DNA of 64,000 bases, taken from NCBI RefSeq assembly GCF_000002995.4, contig NW_025062477.1, forward strand, positions 434,001 to 498,000, in the 5' to 3' direction. The translations under genes and the position numbers were made by a program. Position 1 is the stretch's first letter. Each line of letters begins with the position of its first letter. A model generated the notes under the pieces. It had not been told where the DNA came from. It did no database searches and saw nothing but the letters and a program-made list of their open reading frames with translations. Shown one piece after another: positions 1-17,916 of this stretch. Source of the DNA: Brugia malayi (taxonomy: Eukaryota > Nematoda > Chromadorea > Rhabditida > Onchocercidae).

Positions 1-448
1 AGGTGTGTCTTTATGATGAAATCGAAATTTCAACATGTTTGAAACTGACAGAAAATCCCTAAATCATTGTGAATTCTAAGAACTTTGGGAAGAATATAAA
101 AATAATCTTCTGATATTCTGCCGTAGAACAATTTTTCTCATTCTGTCATATCAGTCGTCGGACTGAGTATGACAGAATGTAGATCGATAAAAACCTGATC
201 TTAACTTTGTTATCGACGTAGTTAATAATTTTATGAAACCACCAGTTTAGTTCGACTGAATTTTCATCTCCGAAGTCGGTTTAACCTTTTGTTTTAAATA
301 TTGATGTAGTATTTCGTTTGTTTTGATTTTCATTTATTCGAATATTTCGTTTATTCGTTTATTTGGATAGCTTAATTAAATTTTATATCGGATTTGGATT
401 TCATTCTCTTCGAATTTCAAGTTGTCACTTTTTTTTTTCAAACTGAAG
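1..448 (+). other. Probable intron of the CHD1-like gene
   Basis: I see no exon that continues the CHD1 reading frame upstream of position 449. The window opens with AG followed by GTGTGT, which looks like an exon end plus splice donor, so the preceding exon may finish exactly at the window edge. The stretch is AT-rich and ends in a T-rich tract before the AG at 447-448. It contains a strong hairpin at 139-179, listed separately. Confidence 0.5.
139..179. repeat. 18-bp intronic hairpin in the CHD1-like gene
   Basis: CATTCTGTCATATCAGTC at 139-156 pairs with 161-179 across the loop GTCG, with a single one-base bulge. The arms are of mixed base composition, which makes a chance match improbable. 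Confidence 0.75.
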
Positions 449-7811
<7,363 letters not shown>

Positions 7812-7912
7812 TGTTAAAACTCACTTCATTTTCTATGTTTTTCCTCTTTCCTTTCAAAATATTACGGGTCAAGCAACTATGCACATGATTTGTACATTTA
7901 TTTTAGAATTTC

Positions 7913-7918
7913 AATAAA
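7913..7918 (+). terminator. chd-1: Poly(A) signal of the CHD1-like gene
   Basis: A canonical AATAAA hexamer lies 102 bp after the TAG stop, a normal 3'UTR length for nematodes. It supports 7811 as the real end of the coding region. Confidence 0.6.
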
Positions 7919-9420
7919 AGGCTAAAAGGCAAATTTTAGTTCGTCACTGCTTTAATTTAAGAAAGAAGTTGCAAAAAATTGTTCCCTACTCTGCATTGTA
8001 TGGAATTTTTGCAGAAATTTTCCGCATCTTGTTTTAATGATTTTCCGAAATCTCTTTTTTTGTATGAGAATTGTTTAAAGAAAGCATGGTACCTAAAATA
8101 TTGAGTTAAAATTGTGATTAGCAGTTTAGCACCCGAAGTTTTTCTTTTTTGAAATTATTTACTATTGCTTGCCTGTTTTGTGCATATTTATAAGTGATTG
8201 TTAATATGTTAATAATAGGAATGAACTAAATAATGGAAGTGGGATTTTAGAAAAAGCTTTGTTTTTCGTCTTTTCCACGTAAGGAAATCTATAAGCTTCC
8301 ATATTTAATTACCAGAACAGTTAAATATGTCAAAAACTTGGAGGTTCGGTTAACTGTTAAGATTTGGGTGGTACATGCGGTGGAATTCGAGTGACATATC
8401 AAATCTATTTGTGAAGCGGTAACTGATGTTAGTCATGCTAGTACAAACTCAATGATGTAAAGTTTACGTGGCGATAATCTCGCTTTTTTTTTTGTTTTAA
8501 AACTTTCTCTTCCATATTTCGTGCCGTAACAAACTATTCATGTACTATTTTTGCATATTTCTGAATCGTTGTCTATTTACATTACTTCCCGCTCCTTTAT
8601 GTATTGTTTCTGACTACCTATTTCACCTAATTTGTATTAAATAATATATGGTAGAGTGTATTTGACCATATATTTTCAAACTATGATCATATGCAATAAC
8701 TGGTAGATATGCACGGTTTTAATTATTTCTGCAATCATTCATATCACCGTGAATCCCTGATATCAATAGACATCAAATGGAGTGACCAATAGGACAACGA
8801 CCTTTGATGATAGCAGGAATGGCTTCGGTAGAGATTGAATTCAGCTGGTTAAGAGGTTGTTGGGGTAATATATCGTTGTAATAATTGGAGTTCAGGAGTG
8901 AGGGATAACTGGGAACTATAAAGTAATTGGATATCAAGGCTATAACTTCTTGCAATTATGGGTAGGATGATTCGAATTAACAATATAAAGCCCGAACTGG
9001 AATTACACAAGTATGGGTCAATTCAAATTTAAGCTATGACGAATTATTCCAGGATACGGCACACTTCATGTATAAAGAAGTGTGGATTACGCATTATCAT
9101 TGATATTAAAAATAATGCGTGGAAACAATCGCTTCATATTAAAGATAATACGTGGTCTGACTCTCGAAGACAAGTCAAATTATCGGAACGTACATTTACT
9201 TTCTTTGAAAACATAAGCAAATCTAGTAACTGAGGAAGGAGGGGAGAGTAAAGAATTAGAAGGACTAGAAAGGAATTCGAAAAATGAAATTCTGTGCTTA
9301 GTTTATGCCATAGTGCGTGCATCTCAATTTCTTTCCACTCATAACTAGTCGTAAGTCCGTATATTTAATTAAGTTAGAGTTAAAAGTCAGTTGTTCTTGC
9401 GAACTTGACATGCGTGACCA
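7919..9420. other. Intergenic region between CHD1-like gene and ubiquilin
   Basis: AT-rich sequence without a convincing coding exon. It contains a 10-bp inverted repeat (8643-8652 with 8665-8674) and two adjacent hairpins at 9060-9120, described separately. No tRNA or other RNA gene is recognisable. The roughly 2 kb separation from ubiquilin is too long for a typical nematode operon spacer. Confidence 0.5.
9060..9120. repeat. Two adjacent small hairpins
   Basis: CACACTTC at 9060-9067 pairs with GAAGTGTG at 9077-9084 around a 9-nt loop. Immediately after, ACGCATTAT at 9089-9097 pairs with ATAATGCGT at 9112-9120 around a 14-nt loop. A diverged direct copy of the ATTAAAxATAATxCGTGG segment follows at about 9138-9157. 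It could be a decayed inverted-repeat element; no function can be assigned. Confidence 0.5.
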
Positions 9421-9720
9421 CTAAACGAATTAAGTGACCACCCCACGTAGGACCAATCACCACCAATATCACTTGTAGTGCTTACATTTAACGGGCCACT
9501 ACTCTCGCGTTACGGCCATATTAGTTGTTGTTGCGACGGGTGTAGTAGGTCTTTGTCCGGTCGCTGCTTCGCGGGGTGATTGCTGGTGTGTTTGAGGGTT
9601 TGGGGTGGTCGTGTGTTTTTGGTGGTGCGGGAGATTGCTATTCGGGGTGGAAATAGACTCGGTATGAAGTATATATCGGGATGGGATTGCGGGAATGATT
9701 ACAATGGGATGAGTCATTGT
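9421..9720 (+). promoter_or_regulatory. Probable ubiquilin promoter region
   Basis: This 300-bp block differs sharply from its AT-rich surroundings. Two CCAAT pentamers occur at 9453-9457 and 9463-9467, followed by several CpGs (CTCGCG, ACGGCC, GCGACGGG) and a strongly G/T-rich strand at about 9530-9620. It ends about 185 bp before the ubiquilin ATG. The composition and CCAAT boxes suggest a housekeeping promoter. The two overlapping short ORFs here look like by-products of composition. Confidence 0.4.
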
Positions 9721-9879
9721 GGGACAATTGAAATCTTAATTTCTAATTTTGTCTGGTTTAAGATAGGAAATAATGAAAAGATACATGTTTTCATAATTTT
9801 TTGATTGAAATACTATTATCGAACTTAGACATGAAGTTGTCATAATTAATTATCTTGCTGAACTTTTATATCCTTTTCA

Positions 9880-9883
9880 ATAG
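9880..9883 (+). other. Candidate trans-splice (SL) acceptor for ubiquilin
   Basis: A pyrimidine-rich tract ending CCTTTTCAATAG places an AG at 9882-9883, 21 nt before the ATG at 9905. A 3' splice site this close to the start, with no evident upstream exon, is what a spliced-leader acceptor looks like in nematodes. An ordinary cis-acceptor for an unseen 5'UTR exon is the alternative. Confidence 0.35.
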
Positions 9884-9904
9884 TTTCCAAAATTTAGACC
9901 AATA

Positions 9905-10741
9905 ATGACGGATTCTGGTAGTGATGATGAGGTTCAAAACAAAATAAATCTGAAAGTGAAGACTACTACGGAAGGCTATGATGTTATGGTGTCGGAAAAA
10001 GCTACCGTTTTAAAGGTTGCGTTTGTTTCATTGTATAACCTTTTTGTTTCTGCTATTTTACATCTAGAATGTTGTTTTTTTTTTTTGTCATTATTGATTA
10101 TGCTGTTCACATACAATTGCTTTTAAAATTCGTTTCTTATATGAAATATGGAGGTGCCATAGGCCACAAATTCTCTGTTTGTTTTATTCTTTGTTTGGTT
10201 GTGCATGCCATCACAGCACTGGTGGAACATGACTGGGAAAGTACTTTTCATCACATTTTTTTTTTATTCCAGTGAAAATTAAGATCGAAAATTAGAGATC
10301 CATATTATTATAATGATTGAAATTCCAGGTTAAGGCAGTATTGTCAGAAAAAATTAATCAACCACCTGAAAAACTTTGTCTCATATTTTCCGGGAAGATT
10401 CTGAAAGATCATGAGACACTCAATAAACTTTGTAAGTTTAATTTTACTTTGGCTTTCTGTAGTACTTTTCTGGGAAACTCTTCTTTATAAGTAGAGTTAA
10501 TAATGATTGCGACAATTTATTACTGGCATTGTATCCCTAATCTCTTTCCCAGTAATATTCAGGAATAGTTTATATGAGATTGATAAGGACACATTAAAGG
10601 GAATAATAGCTTGGTTTGAATTGGATATTTTATATTTTATAGTGATCATATTTCGTTACTGTTTTAAATCTTTTAAACAAATTAATTTCAGCGATTAGAG
10701 ATGGTATGGCGATTCATCTTGTTATACGTAATTCACAGCGG
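9905..10741 (+). other. ubql-1: Ubiquilin UBL domain exons
   Basis: Exons 9905-10015, 10329-10431 and 10692-10741 encode an acidic N-terminus (MTDSGSDDEV) and then a ubiquitin-like fold. Key matches to vertebrate ubiquilin are LCLIFSGKILKDHETL and GMAIHLVIRNSQR, which correspond to LIFAGKILKD and LTVHLVIK. The hydrophobic strand after ubiquitin position 42 and the C-terminal IHLVI strand, which form the proteasome-binding face, are preserved. Confidence 0.9.
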
Positions 10742-13700
10742 GTAAGAAAAATTTCATTTAATTTTTATTCGTTCGATTTTTTTTTTTTTAAGATTAACTT
10801 TATTTCTATTTTATTGGCTACTATTAACGTATTACAGCCCGCTGCAGCTAGCACTGCTTCTGGAACTGGATCAACTCCAGTAAGTTTCTTATTGCTTTTG
10901 ATTTTCAAAAATTATATTCACAGTTGTAATAACTCAAATGTTTGCATTAAATATTTCTTTCGCCTAAACTTTATATTCTTAACACATTCTTTCTCCTTGC
11001 TCTTTAGTTTTTCTCAAAGTTATTTGTTGAAACAGAGTGCAACATTGGGAGGAAATCCGATGGGTGGTGCATTAGGAATGGCGCAGCACATGATGCAAAA
11101 CCCGGATGCAATACGCGAGATGACGAACAGCCCAATAGTTCAATCATTGTTGAACAATCCAGACATAATACGGTCACTGATTGCTGATAATCCACAAATT
11201 CAGCAAGTTATTGAGGTAATACTTTCTCCTTTCTGTTTTTATCACAAAACTTGAGGAATAATAAGAATTACTGAGCTGCTGAATTTGTAACCTGAATTAC
11301 GTATTGGTCGCTTTTGATCGGTCAATTAATTCCAAGTGTTTGTTTAAGTCAAATCCTGAGCTTGGCCATTTGTTGAATGATCCGGAAGTTATTCGACAAA
11401 CGATCGAGATGGTGAGAAATCCGAGTATGTTCCAAGAGTTAATGCGTAGCCGAGACCAAGCAATACGGAATCTTCAGGTTTTAATTAATGCTGTTTTATT
11501 ACCGTCTGATTTGCAGCTAATATTAAAACTTACAAAATTTACAATTTATAGTTTTCTTCAATTTAAATGTAATGTTAGGTCCTAAGAGTTGATTGATTGA
11601 ATGAATGGTCACTTCAGGGTATTCCGGGTGGACAAGCAGCGTTACAACGTTTATACCAGGATGTACAGGAACCACTGTTGAACAGTGCAACAAGTACTTT
11701 TGCTAACAATCCTTTCGCAACTTTAGCAGATAATTCCAATAATACAGGTTAGATTTTCTATGCCTTATATTATCTTTTATTAAGATATTCTTTTTTTGAA
11801 TTAGGAATCATATTATATGTTGACCAATCAACAGTTCGCTGCCAAAACATTTCCAGTCATATAGCTATTATTTAGCATCACGTAGCCAACATGCAGGTGT
11901 TGAAAATGCCGAAGCATTGCCAAATCCTTGGGGTAATGCTACCAACACATCTGGTTCCACTCCTGCTAGTACAGGCCTTGGTAATGGTGCTTCTCAATCT
12001 TCCGCAAATTTACTGGCTGGTAAGTTGCTTTCACTACTTTAATGTCTTCATTTTCGCATTTTTCCTAGCACCAGTAGTTATATGGTTTAATTCCCCATGA
12101 AGCAAAATATGCACAAAATAGCCTAGTTCTGGTGCTATAGTGCATTGGATAAGTTTTTTTTTTTTTCTCCTCTTCTTTCCTCTCTATTTCTCATATATTT
12201 TATTGTGTTCCCATCTCAGGAAGTGAATAATCTGGTCATTAATGGTTTGATTTCCAGTTTTGATCGCTGAATAAAGATAATAGATAGAATCTTGTATCTC
12301 ACTGCCTGTAGCTTCCCTCTTTATGCACCTCACCCGTCGCTCCCTAAAAAAAGAATGTAATCAGAACCAAGTTAAAAGTTAAATTCATTGATAGAAGTGG
12401 AGTGAATTAATTTGGAGGTTTGCACAGAATTATATATACATATATAATTGTTTACTTATTTATATATATATATTCGTGCTTATTTATTTATATATAGAAC
12501 CTATTGCCGTTTACGTATAATTATTTTATATTTCTTAATATTTTCGTTGTAGAACTTGCAAATACCCTTGGTATGCCGGAAAATCCACCAATGTTATCTG
12601 ACTCGAATGCTTATACACGACTGCTCAATAGCGAGGCGTTTACTAATACTATGAATATGATTCGACAGAATCCATCGTTGTTATCACAGGTTTACAGTTT
12701 TCCTTTTTTAATTTAATTTCTTGTATTTATGTTTGAAAAGCATGAAAAATATGTTGCTCATAATTTCAGATGCTAGCATCAGGCCCCGCAGTTTCATCGA
12801 CTATGGAGCAGTACATACGGAATGCTATGCCACATTTTCGAAATACCGTAAGACTTTATATATTTTTTTAAAATGAAATCTAAATTTAAGATAGGTGGTC
12901 GAAAAAACTACTTTTTCTGTCGAATTATCCTTAACAGCAAACATCGTAACTATCATCCAAATTTGTGCTAATTTCAGTTTTTGAAATTTTGTATTAACGC
13001 TTCTAGATCTGGAATTTATTTTATTTACATTAACAAGCTATGAACGGTATATTATCCTGATTTTAGAACAAGAAATTCATCTTGAATTAATAGGAATTTA
13101 AGGTCAGTTTTGGCATTTGTTTATTGAATTTTCAGATGCAAAATCCAGAAATGTTGCGAACAATTTCTAATCCGAGAGTGCTCGAAGCATTCCATCAAAT
13201 TCACACTGGCATGGATACTTTACGTCGTGAAGCTCCACAGCTTCTACCTCCTGGATTGTAAGTAGATTTTTTTGTTTCCTAGTATTCACATAAAAGTAGT
13301 AGGAACTTATAAAATATAAGATTTTTTCCTGTCGTTTTGCAACATTGACTTTTCAGTTTTTCAACCGCTGCAGCAGCGACTACGACGACACCCAGTACAA
13401 ATGCTAGGTTTCCCGTTTTTTCATTTCTTTTATGATATCAAAGTTACAAATTTTTTTTGCCTGAAAACCGGAAGAGCGAAGTGTAAAATGATCATCGATC
13501 GATTGATTAAAAAAAAATACATACTAATAATAATGTAAAGATAAGGTATTTAAAAACTTTTGTTTTTTTTAAGTGATTCAACTACAACTGGCACAGCACA
13601 AGGTACGGGAACAACGGCAACAACGACTTCCTCCGCTCCGACTACCGAACAAGCAATGATGATGCTTAATTTAATTAGACAAATGACTGGCGCTACTCTT

Positions 13701-14775
13701 GTAAGTTTGCTTTGTTCTTGATCATTTGGAAGTCAAAACAGTAGTAATCGTTCCAGAACACTAACATAGACCTGAAATTTTGCATTTTTCCATGGTCATT
13801 CAATGCTATAAGTAGTTTGGTTATTGGATACATGATTAAAATTGCAATCCACGTTTTATGATGCCGTTCTTTACTCATCCAGATCAAAGTATTATCTCAG
13901 ATTTTTGAAATACCCATGATGTGGAGTGAAACTCGTTGTATCTTTCTTAGGATTTTTTTCCTTTTTTCTGAAGACAAGGTTTTCAGGGTGGGTCAACACA
14001 ACCACCAGAAGAGCGTTATCGTAGTCAGTTAGAGCAATTGACAAGTATGGGATTCAGTAATCAAGAAGCGAATATTCAAGGTAATCTTAACATTTAACGG
14101 TTCTCAGATCTAGGAAGAGCTTTTAGAATCAGTTGACTATAAAATGTTCTCGGCTTTTTGTCTTTAATATTCTCTTTTCTACTAATTATAACCGCATCAT
14201 CCTCTCCAACGTCAGATTTACCTTCCTGATTGCATAGCCTAATCAGAATTTTTATATGTTGTTCAGGCTAAGGATGACATAGTTGCATCTCGGCTTGCTT
14301 CAGGCTTGTGAAACGGTGTATTTAGGTTGAAATTTTTTTGCTACTTAAGATAATAACCAGTATTAAATTATGAAGCGGAGATTGTATGGAAGAGTAAGCA
14401 TTTCGTTGTAACCCATAATGAACAAGTTTTAAAGTAGTTATTAAATGATATAATGAAGGAAAAGGAAGACGGAAACCTATGGTTGCAAAAATCATTTCCT
14501 TATTTGCAATGGTCGTATTATTTATAGGTAGCCATTTTTTCAGTCATATAAGCTTATTAATATCTTCCGGTATTTCAGTCAGTTATTTTTTTATTTTTTA
14601 TCTTTCTCATAGTGTTTATGTTTTATTGTTCAAGTATATGAAAAATCTGCTGCCAAAACACCATAAGGGTAGTTTTCTAGTAAGCTGTAATAATTGTTTT
14701 ATAGCATTACTGGCAACGTTTGGTGATGTAAATGCCGCTATCGATCGACTTCTGAGTGGTGCGGGACAGCAGTGA
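9905..14775 (+). CDS. ubql-1: Ubiquilin (UBL-STI1-UBA proteasome shuttle factor), complete
   Basis: Cytosolic chaperone and shuttle that binds ubiquitinated or membrane-protein clients through UBA/STI1 regions and docks to the proteasome through its UBL. My model has 15 exons: 9905-10015, 10329-10431, 10692-10741, 10838-10879, 11036-11215, 11349-11477, 11618-11747, 11897-12019, 12553-12689, 12770-12847, 13136-13257, 13357-13407, 13574-13700, 13987-14080 and 14705-14775. They total 1548 nt (515 residues plus TGA) with every phase consistent. UBL is at residues ~14-88, STI1 repeats at ~110-235 and ~300-400, a Thr-rich linker at ~405-445, and UBA at ~468-511. The start is the first in-frame ATG, 21 nt after an AG. 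Length is slightly shorter than vertebrate ubiquilins (about 580-620). The acceptor at 11036 (GAAACAG) is weak but is the only one in phase. Confidence 0.95.
11036..12019 (+). other. ubql-1: Ubiquilin first STI1 region and NPWG motif
   Basis: Exons 11036-11215, 11349-11477, 11618-11747 and 11897-12019 carry the first pair of STI1-type Asn-Pro repeats. Examples are MMQNPDAIREM, LLNNPDIIRSLIADNPQIQQ, SNPELGHLLNDPEVIRQTIE and VRNPSMFQELMRSRDQAIRN. These are followed by GIPGGQAALQRLYQDVQEPL, NPFATLAD and LPNPWGN. The block matches the vertebrate arrangement including IPGG and LPNPW. It then runs into a Gly/Ser/Thr/Asn-rich low-complexity segment. Confidence 0.9.
12553..13257 (+). other. ubql-1: Ubiquilin second STI1 region
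   Basis: Exons 12553-12689, 12770-12847 and 13136-13257 encode NMIRQNPSLLSQMLASGPAV, then MEQYIRNAMPHF, MQNPEMLRTISNPRVLEAF and REAPQLLPPGL. The order NP-LL, M-NP-x-LRxxSNPR, EAPxLxPG mirrors the second STI1 pair of vertebrate ubiquilins, although the first helix pair is more diverged. Confidence 0.85.
13987..14775 (+). other. ubql-1: Ubiquilin UBA domain exons
   Basis: Exons 13987-14080 and 14705-14775 join G|CA to encode EERYRSQLEQLTSMGFSNQE, then ALLATFGDVNAAIDRLLSG. The MGF loop and the C-terminal DVNAAIxRLL helix are the ubiquitin-binding signature. The intron between them is 624 bp and shows no other exon. Confidence 0.92.
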
Positions 14776-15657
14776 TGTACACCACGTAAAAATCATTCGC
14801 CGCTTCTTATTGGTTATTCTGTCGAGATTTTATTGTAAATTTAAATGCGACTGCAAATGAAATTCACTTCTTTCATAAGCTTGAACCTTTCAAATGAAGT
14901 AAAATTATATCTGTCTTATGTCTTATTAACGTTCTGCTATTTGTATAAGTCGCGAACTCGTTCTTGATTATACGTAAATTGATGTGAGGCAGATACTTCA
15001 TATGCAGTAAGATACACATGAAATGAGCAAAATTTGATTCCATCATTAAAACTATCAATAAGTTATTGTTTACATGCAAAAGCAACCTCATTTTGTGGCT
15101 CTGAATTTGGGATTTATTGAAGTTTCAATAATTCTATTAGACTTTTATTGAGACAAAAATTGTGATGCTTTTCATAAAATATCTCTTCCATTCCATCAAT
15201 TAACAATAATTATCGTCCGGATATTCGGATGAATTAACTTTGCGAAAATCTTACCTGGTTTCTTGTTTTTGTTTTTGCAGGACTTTTACTAGCATTGGTT
15301 TCATTATAGAGAAAATTTTGCACTCAAGAAACAACGAAGCTTGCCTATTAAAACATACACCCTTGATTTTAATCTTGAGATTCTAGCTTCTCATTGAAAT
15401 ATGGTTTTACTAAATTCCTCTCCAAATTTCTTTCTCCCGTTTTTTTGTGAGCAGTTTTTCCTGCCGAAATTCAATTTTTATATTTTATCCATTGAATGGC
15501 AAATACGTGAGTTTGCATAATTGACACGAATTTCGTTATTCATTTTTCTCATCTGCTTCGTTGCAAATTTAGCCTCTCGAATGTGATAAATAGCTGAAAT
15601 GTTGATTTTGCGCTAAAAGTTTTTTACAGATTGGTCATGGTACTCCCGTAGTTCTGA

Positions 15658-15663
15658 AATAAA
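15658..15663 (+). terminator. Candidate ubiquilin poly(A) signal
   Basis: This is the first canonical AATAAA after the ubiquilin stop, 883 bp downstream. That is long for a nematode 3'UTR, so a variant hexamer closer to 14775 may be used instead; further AATAAA copies occur near 15952 and 16140. Confidence 0.25.
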
Positions 15664-16704
15664 TTTTTTTTTTCTGATTCGGTTCGCAGCTAATGCGTAA
15701 TGTCTGAACATGTTTGGGGCGCTGATATTACCCACCTTATAATTCAGGTTTTGCCTTGGGAATTAGTCCATTAATTCTGCATCATTTTAATTATGTGATG
15801 TCGATATGACATAAGAGAGAAGGCTTAGAGATGAAGTTGTAAAGGGATGGTCTAATAATTGAATAGAGTGCCGAGATATCGGTCTGAAATTTATGTAAAC
15901 CAGGTAATCTGTCAAAAAAGTGTTGGAATTTCTTACCCGGTTCGAGTGGTGAAATAAATTTAATATCAAGTACGATAAGGAGATCGTTGTTACTTGAATG
16001 ATGTAGTATCTAAATTGAGAGTTGCGCGGTGTTATGCTTTGATATCTATTATCAAATATGGATAGCACAAACATAATTAGCTTTCATCTTGAGAAAAGTT
16101 TTCAAAATTTGCCTAGAAAATTAGCTTAAATACATTCTCAATAAAATGGAAAAGTATTTTACAACAGATAATGTATTTTATCAAGCATATAGTGAGTAAG
16201 TAAATATAATTATTTTATCCATGGAGTTATTTTTGATTTTGTCATTGTTATACAATCATTATTGTTGCCATCTTACCAAATGACGACAACATAAATCATT
16301 TCTTATTTTAAAAGCATCATTTTTCCTTTCTGTCGCTAATTCCAAGGATTAAATATTTGTAGGATTGGTTATGATCTTCAGTGTTATTTATGAAACTAAT
16401 CCATCATCCATCCAATGTATTCTTTTCCTTTTATCTTTTTTGCTTTTTTTTTTCTCTCTTTAAAAATAGTTTCTTTCTATTCAGTGATCGAGAAACAAAC
16501 GACAATAAAGTATTCCTTTTACAGATTATTTTCTTCAAATTAAATATAAATTTAGTGATGGAATAAAGTATTTATTGATATTATTTAATGCAAATGCTGT
16601 TTAATAAAGGAAAATAATAAATTCATAGAAGTTTTAATCGATTTGTTTTACTTTGTTACTTCTGTGAAATTTGTTATTTGGTTTTCCCATCATATGATTA
16701 CTTA

Positions 16705-16739
16705 AATAATTAATTTTTAATTAATAAAAATTAATTATT
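16705..16739. repeat. Perfect 15-bp AT-rich palindrome
   Basis: AATAATTAATTTTTA at 16705-16719 is followed by a 5-nt loop and its exact reverse complement at 16725-16739. It is pure A/T, so chance is not negligible. Confidence 0.55.
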
Positions 16740-17769
16740 GTTTAAATACTTGATCCATTTACTTGTTTGCCGCATCTTCATATTTTATTTATTTCAACTA
16801 ATTACTTTGACTATTCATTTGGTTTTTGTTGTTCGCTTAATTACTTGTTTGTTCGTTACCATTTGTCTTGTTTGTTAAGCAAATAATGCCATCTGCATAT
16901 TTCATTCATCCATATGTATAAATTTTACAACAGTCTCATCTTTTCATTACAATTTTTTTTGCTTACTGTTGTCAAACAAAACTTTAGATGATACAATATG
17001 TGTTATGCATACTTGCATACTCTACTTTTCTTTAATAATTCATTTATTTGGTGACAGCATTTAATTTCTGTTACTTTTTAAATTTGTTCAACCTATGGTA
17101 ATCAACGATGAATGTAAATGTGTTGTTTTGAAACTTTCGATTCAGTTTTATTTCCTAAATTCGATCAAAAAATTAGCTATTTTGAATTAAGAAGCTGAAA
17201 TTGCTTTTGTTCCAATTTGGAAGGCATAATGAAATCTGATAGACATAAAAGGAGTTGATTGTATGTATACAACATTATCATTAGAAGGCTCGAAAGCAAA
17301 ATCAACTAATTGCTTGCTGTCTTTATGGATTATTATATATTCTGCTATGTGACAAACATGGACATAAAAATTGTCCTAAAATAGCCAGATAATGCATATG
17401 TCATGAAAATGGTCCACAATTTTCCGGATTTTCTAAAATAAAATCTGAAACTTCAGAAACTGATGAAAGGATTTGTTACGCAATGTTTTTATACTTTCTT
17501 TAATATTAAAATGAAAAAAAAAAAGAAAAAAAACCGAAATAAAGTTTAAAGCTGAATGTAATTTAAGTTCTAAAATTTCAGAGTAAAATATTTAAGGTAA
17601 GATTTCTAGTTTCTTTAACGCAACAACAATTTAGTGTTCAAATATCTAAATTGCTTTTGAAAAAAAAAAACTCGTAGTATTTTAAGCACTTTTTTAAGAC
17701 TCAAAAAAGTAGTAGTAATAATTAATAAATTCAGTAGTTGAAGGCGTAGAAATTTTATCTCGAATTAGG

Positions 17770-17916
17770 ATGAATGGACGCTTATTCTCAGCAACCTCTA
17801 TGGAAAGACTTTATGGATGGTTCAATTTAGTTCTTTCTGTCGTTTGGAAATGTCAGTTCGTAATATTTACGATCTTAACAATTGGCTTATTTGTGGAGCA
17901 TTTGCCGCTACGTTAA
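17770..17916 (+). CDS. Candidate 48-residue membrane micropeptide ORF (unrecognised)
   Basis: An ATG-initiated frame of 48 codons ending TAA. It begins MNGRLFSATSMERLYGWFNL and has a hydrophobic stretch of about 21 residues from Val31 to Val43 region (FVIFTILTIGLFV), preceded by WK and followed by EHLPLR, as in a single-pass membrane peptide. Local composition is more balanced than the surrounding desert, and a second forward frame is also open here, so it might be part of an exon (an ATTAG acceptor-like sequence precedes the ATG). I recognise no family. It could equally be chance in a conserved non-coding element. Confidence 0.22.
   Translation: MNGRLFSATSMERLYGWFNLVLSVVWKCQFVIFTILTIGLFVEHLPLR

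Larger units (their letters stand above)
14776..17769. other. Downstream flank of ubiquilin and start of the gene desert
   Basis: Contains the probable ubiquilin 3'UTR, then non-coding AT-rich DNA. A perfect 15-bp inverted repeat lies at 16705-16739. The minus-strand open frame at 15787-16074 shows no recognisable domain and I do not call it a gene. Confidence 0.5.

Noticed and set aside
9499..9804. Short open frames on both strands upstream of ubiquilin
   Set aside because: They lie in the G/T-rich promoter-like block, overlap each other, have no recognisable domain and no plausible partner exons.
15930..15960. GGTTCGAG, another B-box-like string
   Set aside because: The following bases do not complete the B-box and no cloverleaf fits.
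15787..16074. 95-codon minus-strand frame after ubiquilin
   Set aside because: No family resemblance, antisense to the probable ubiquilin 3' flank, composition ordinary for the region.
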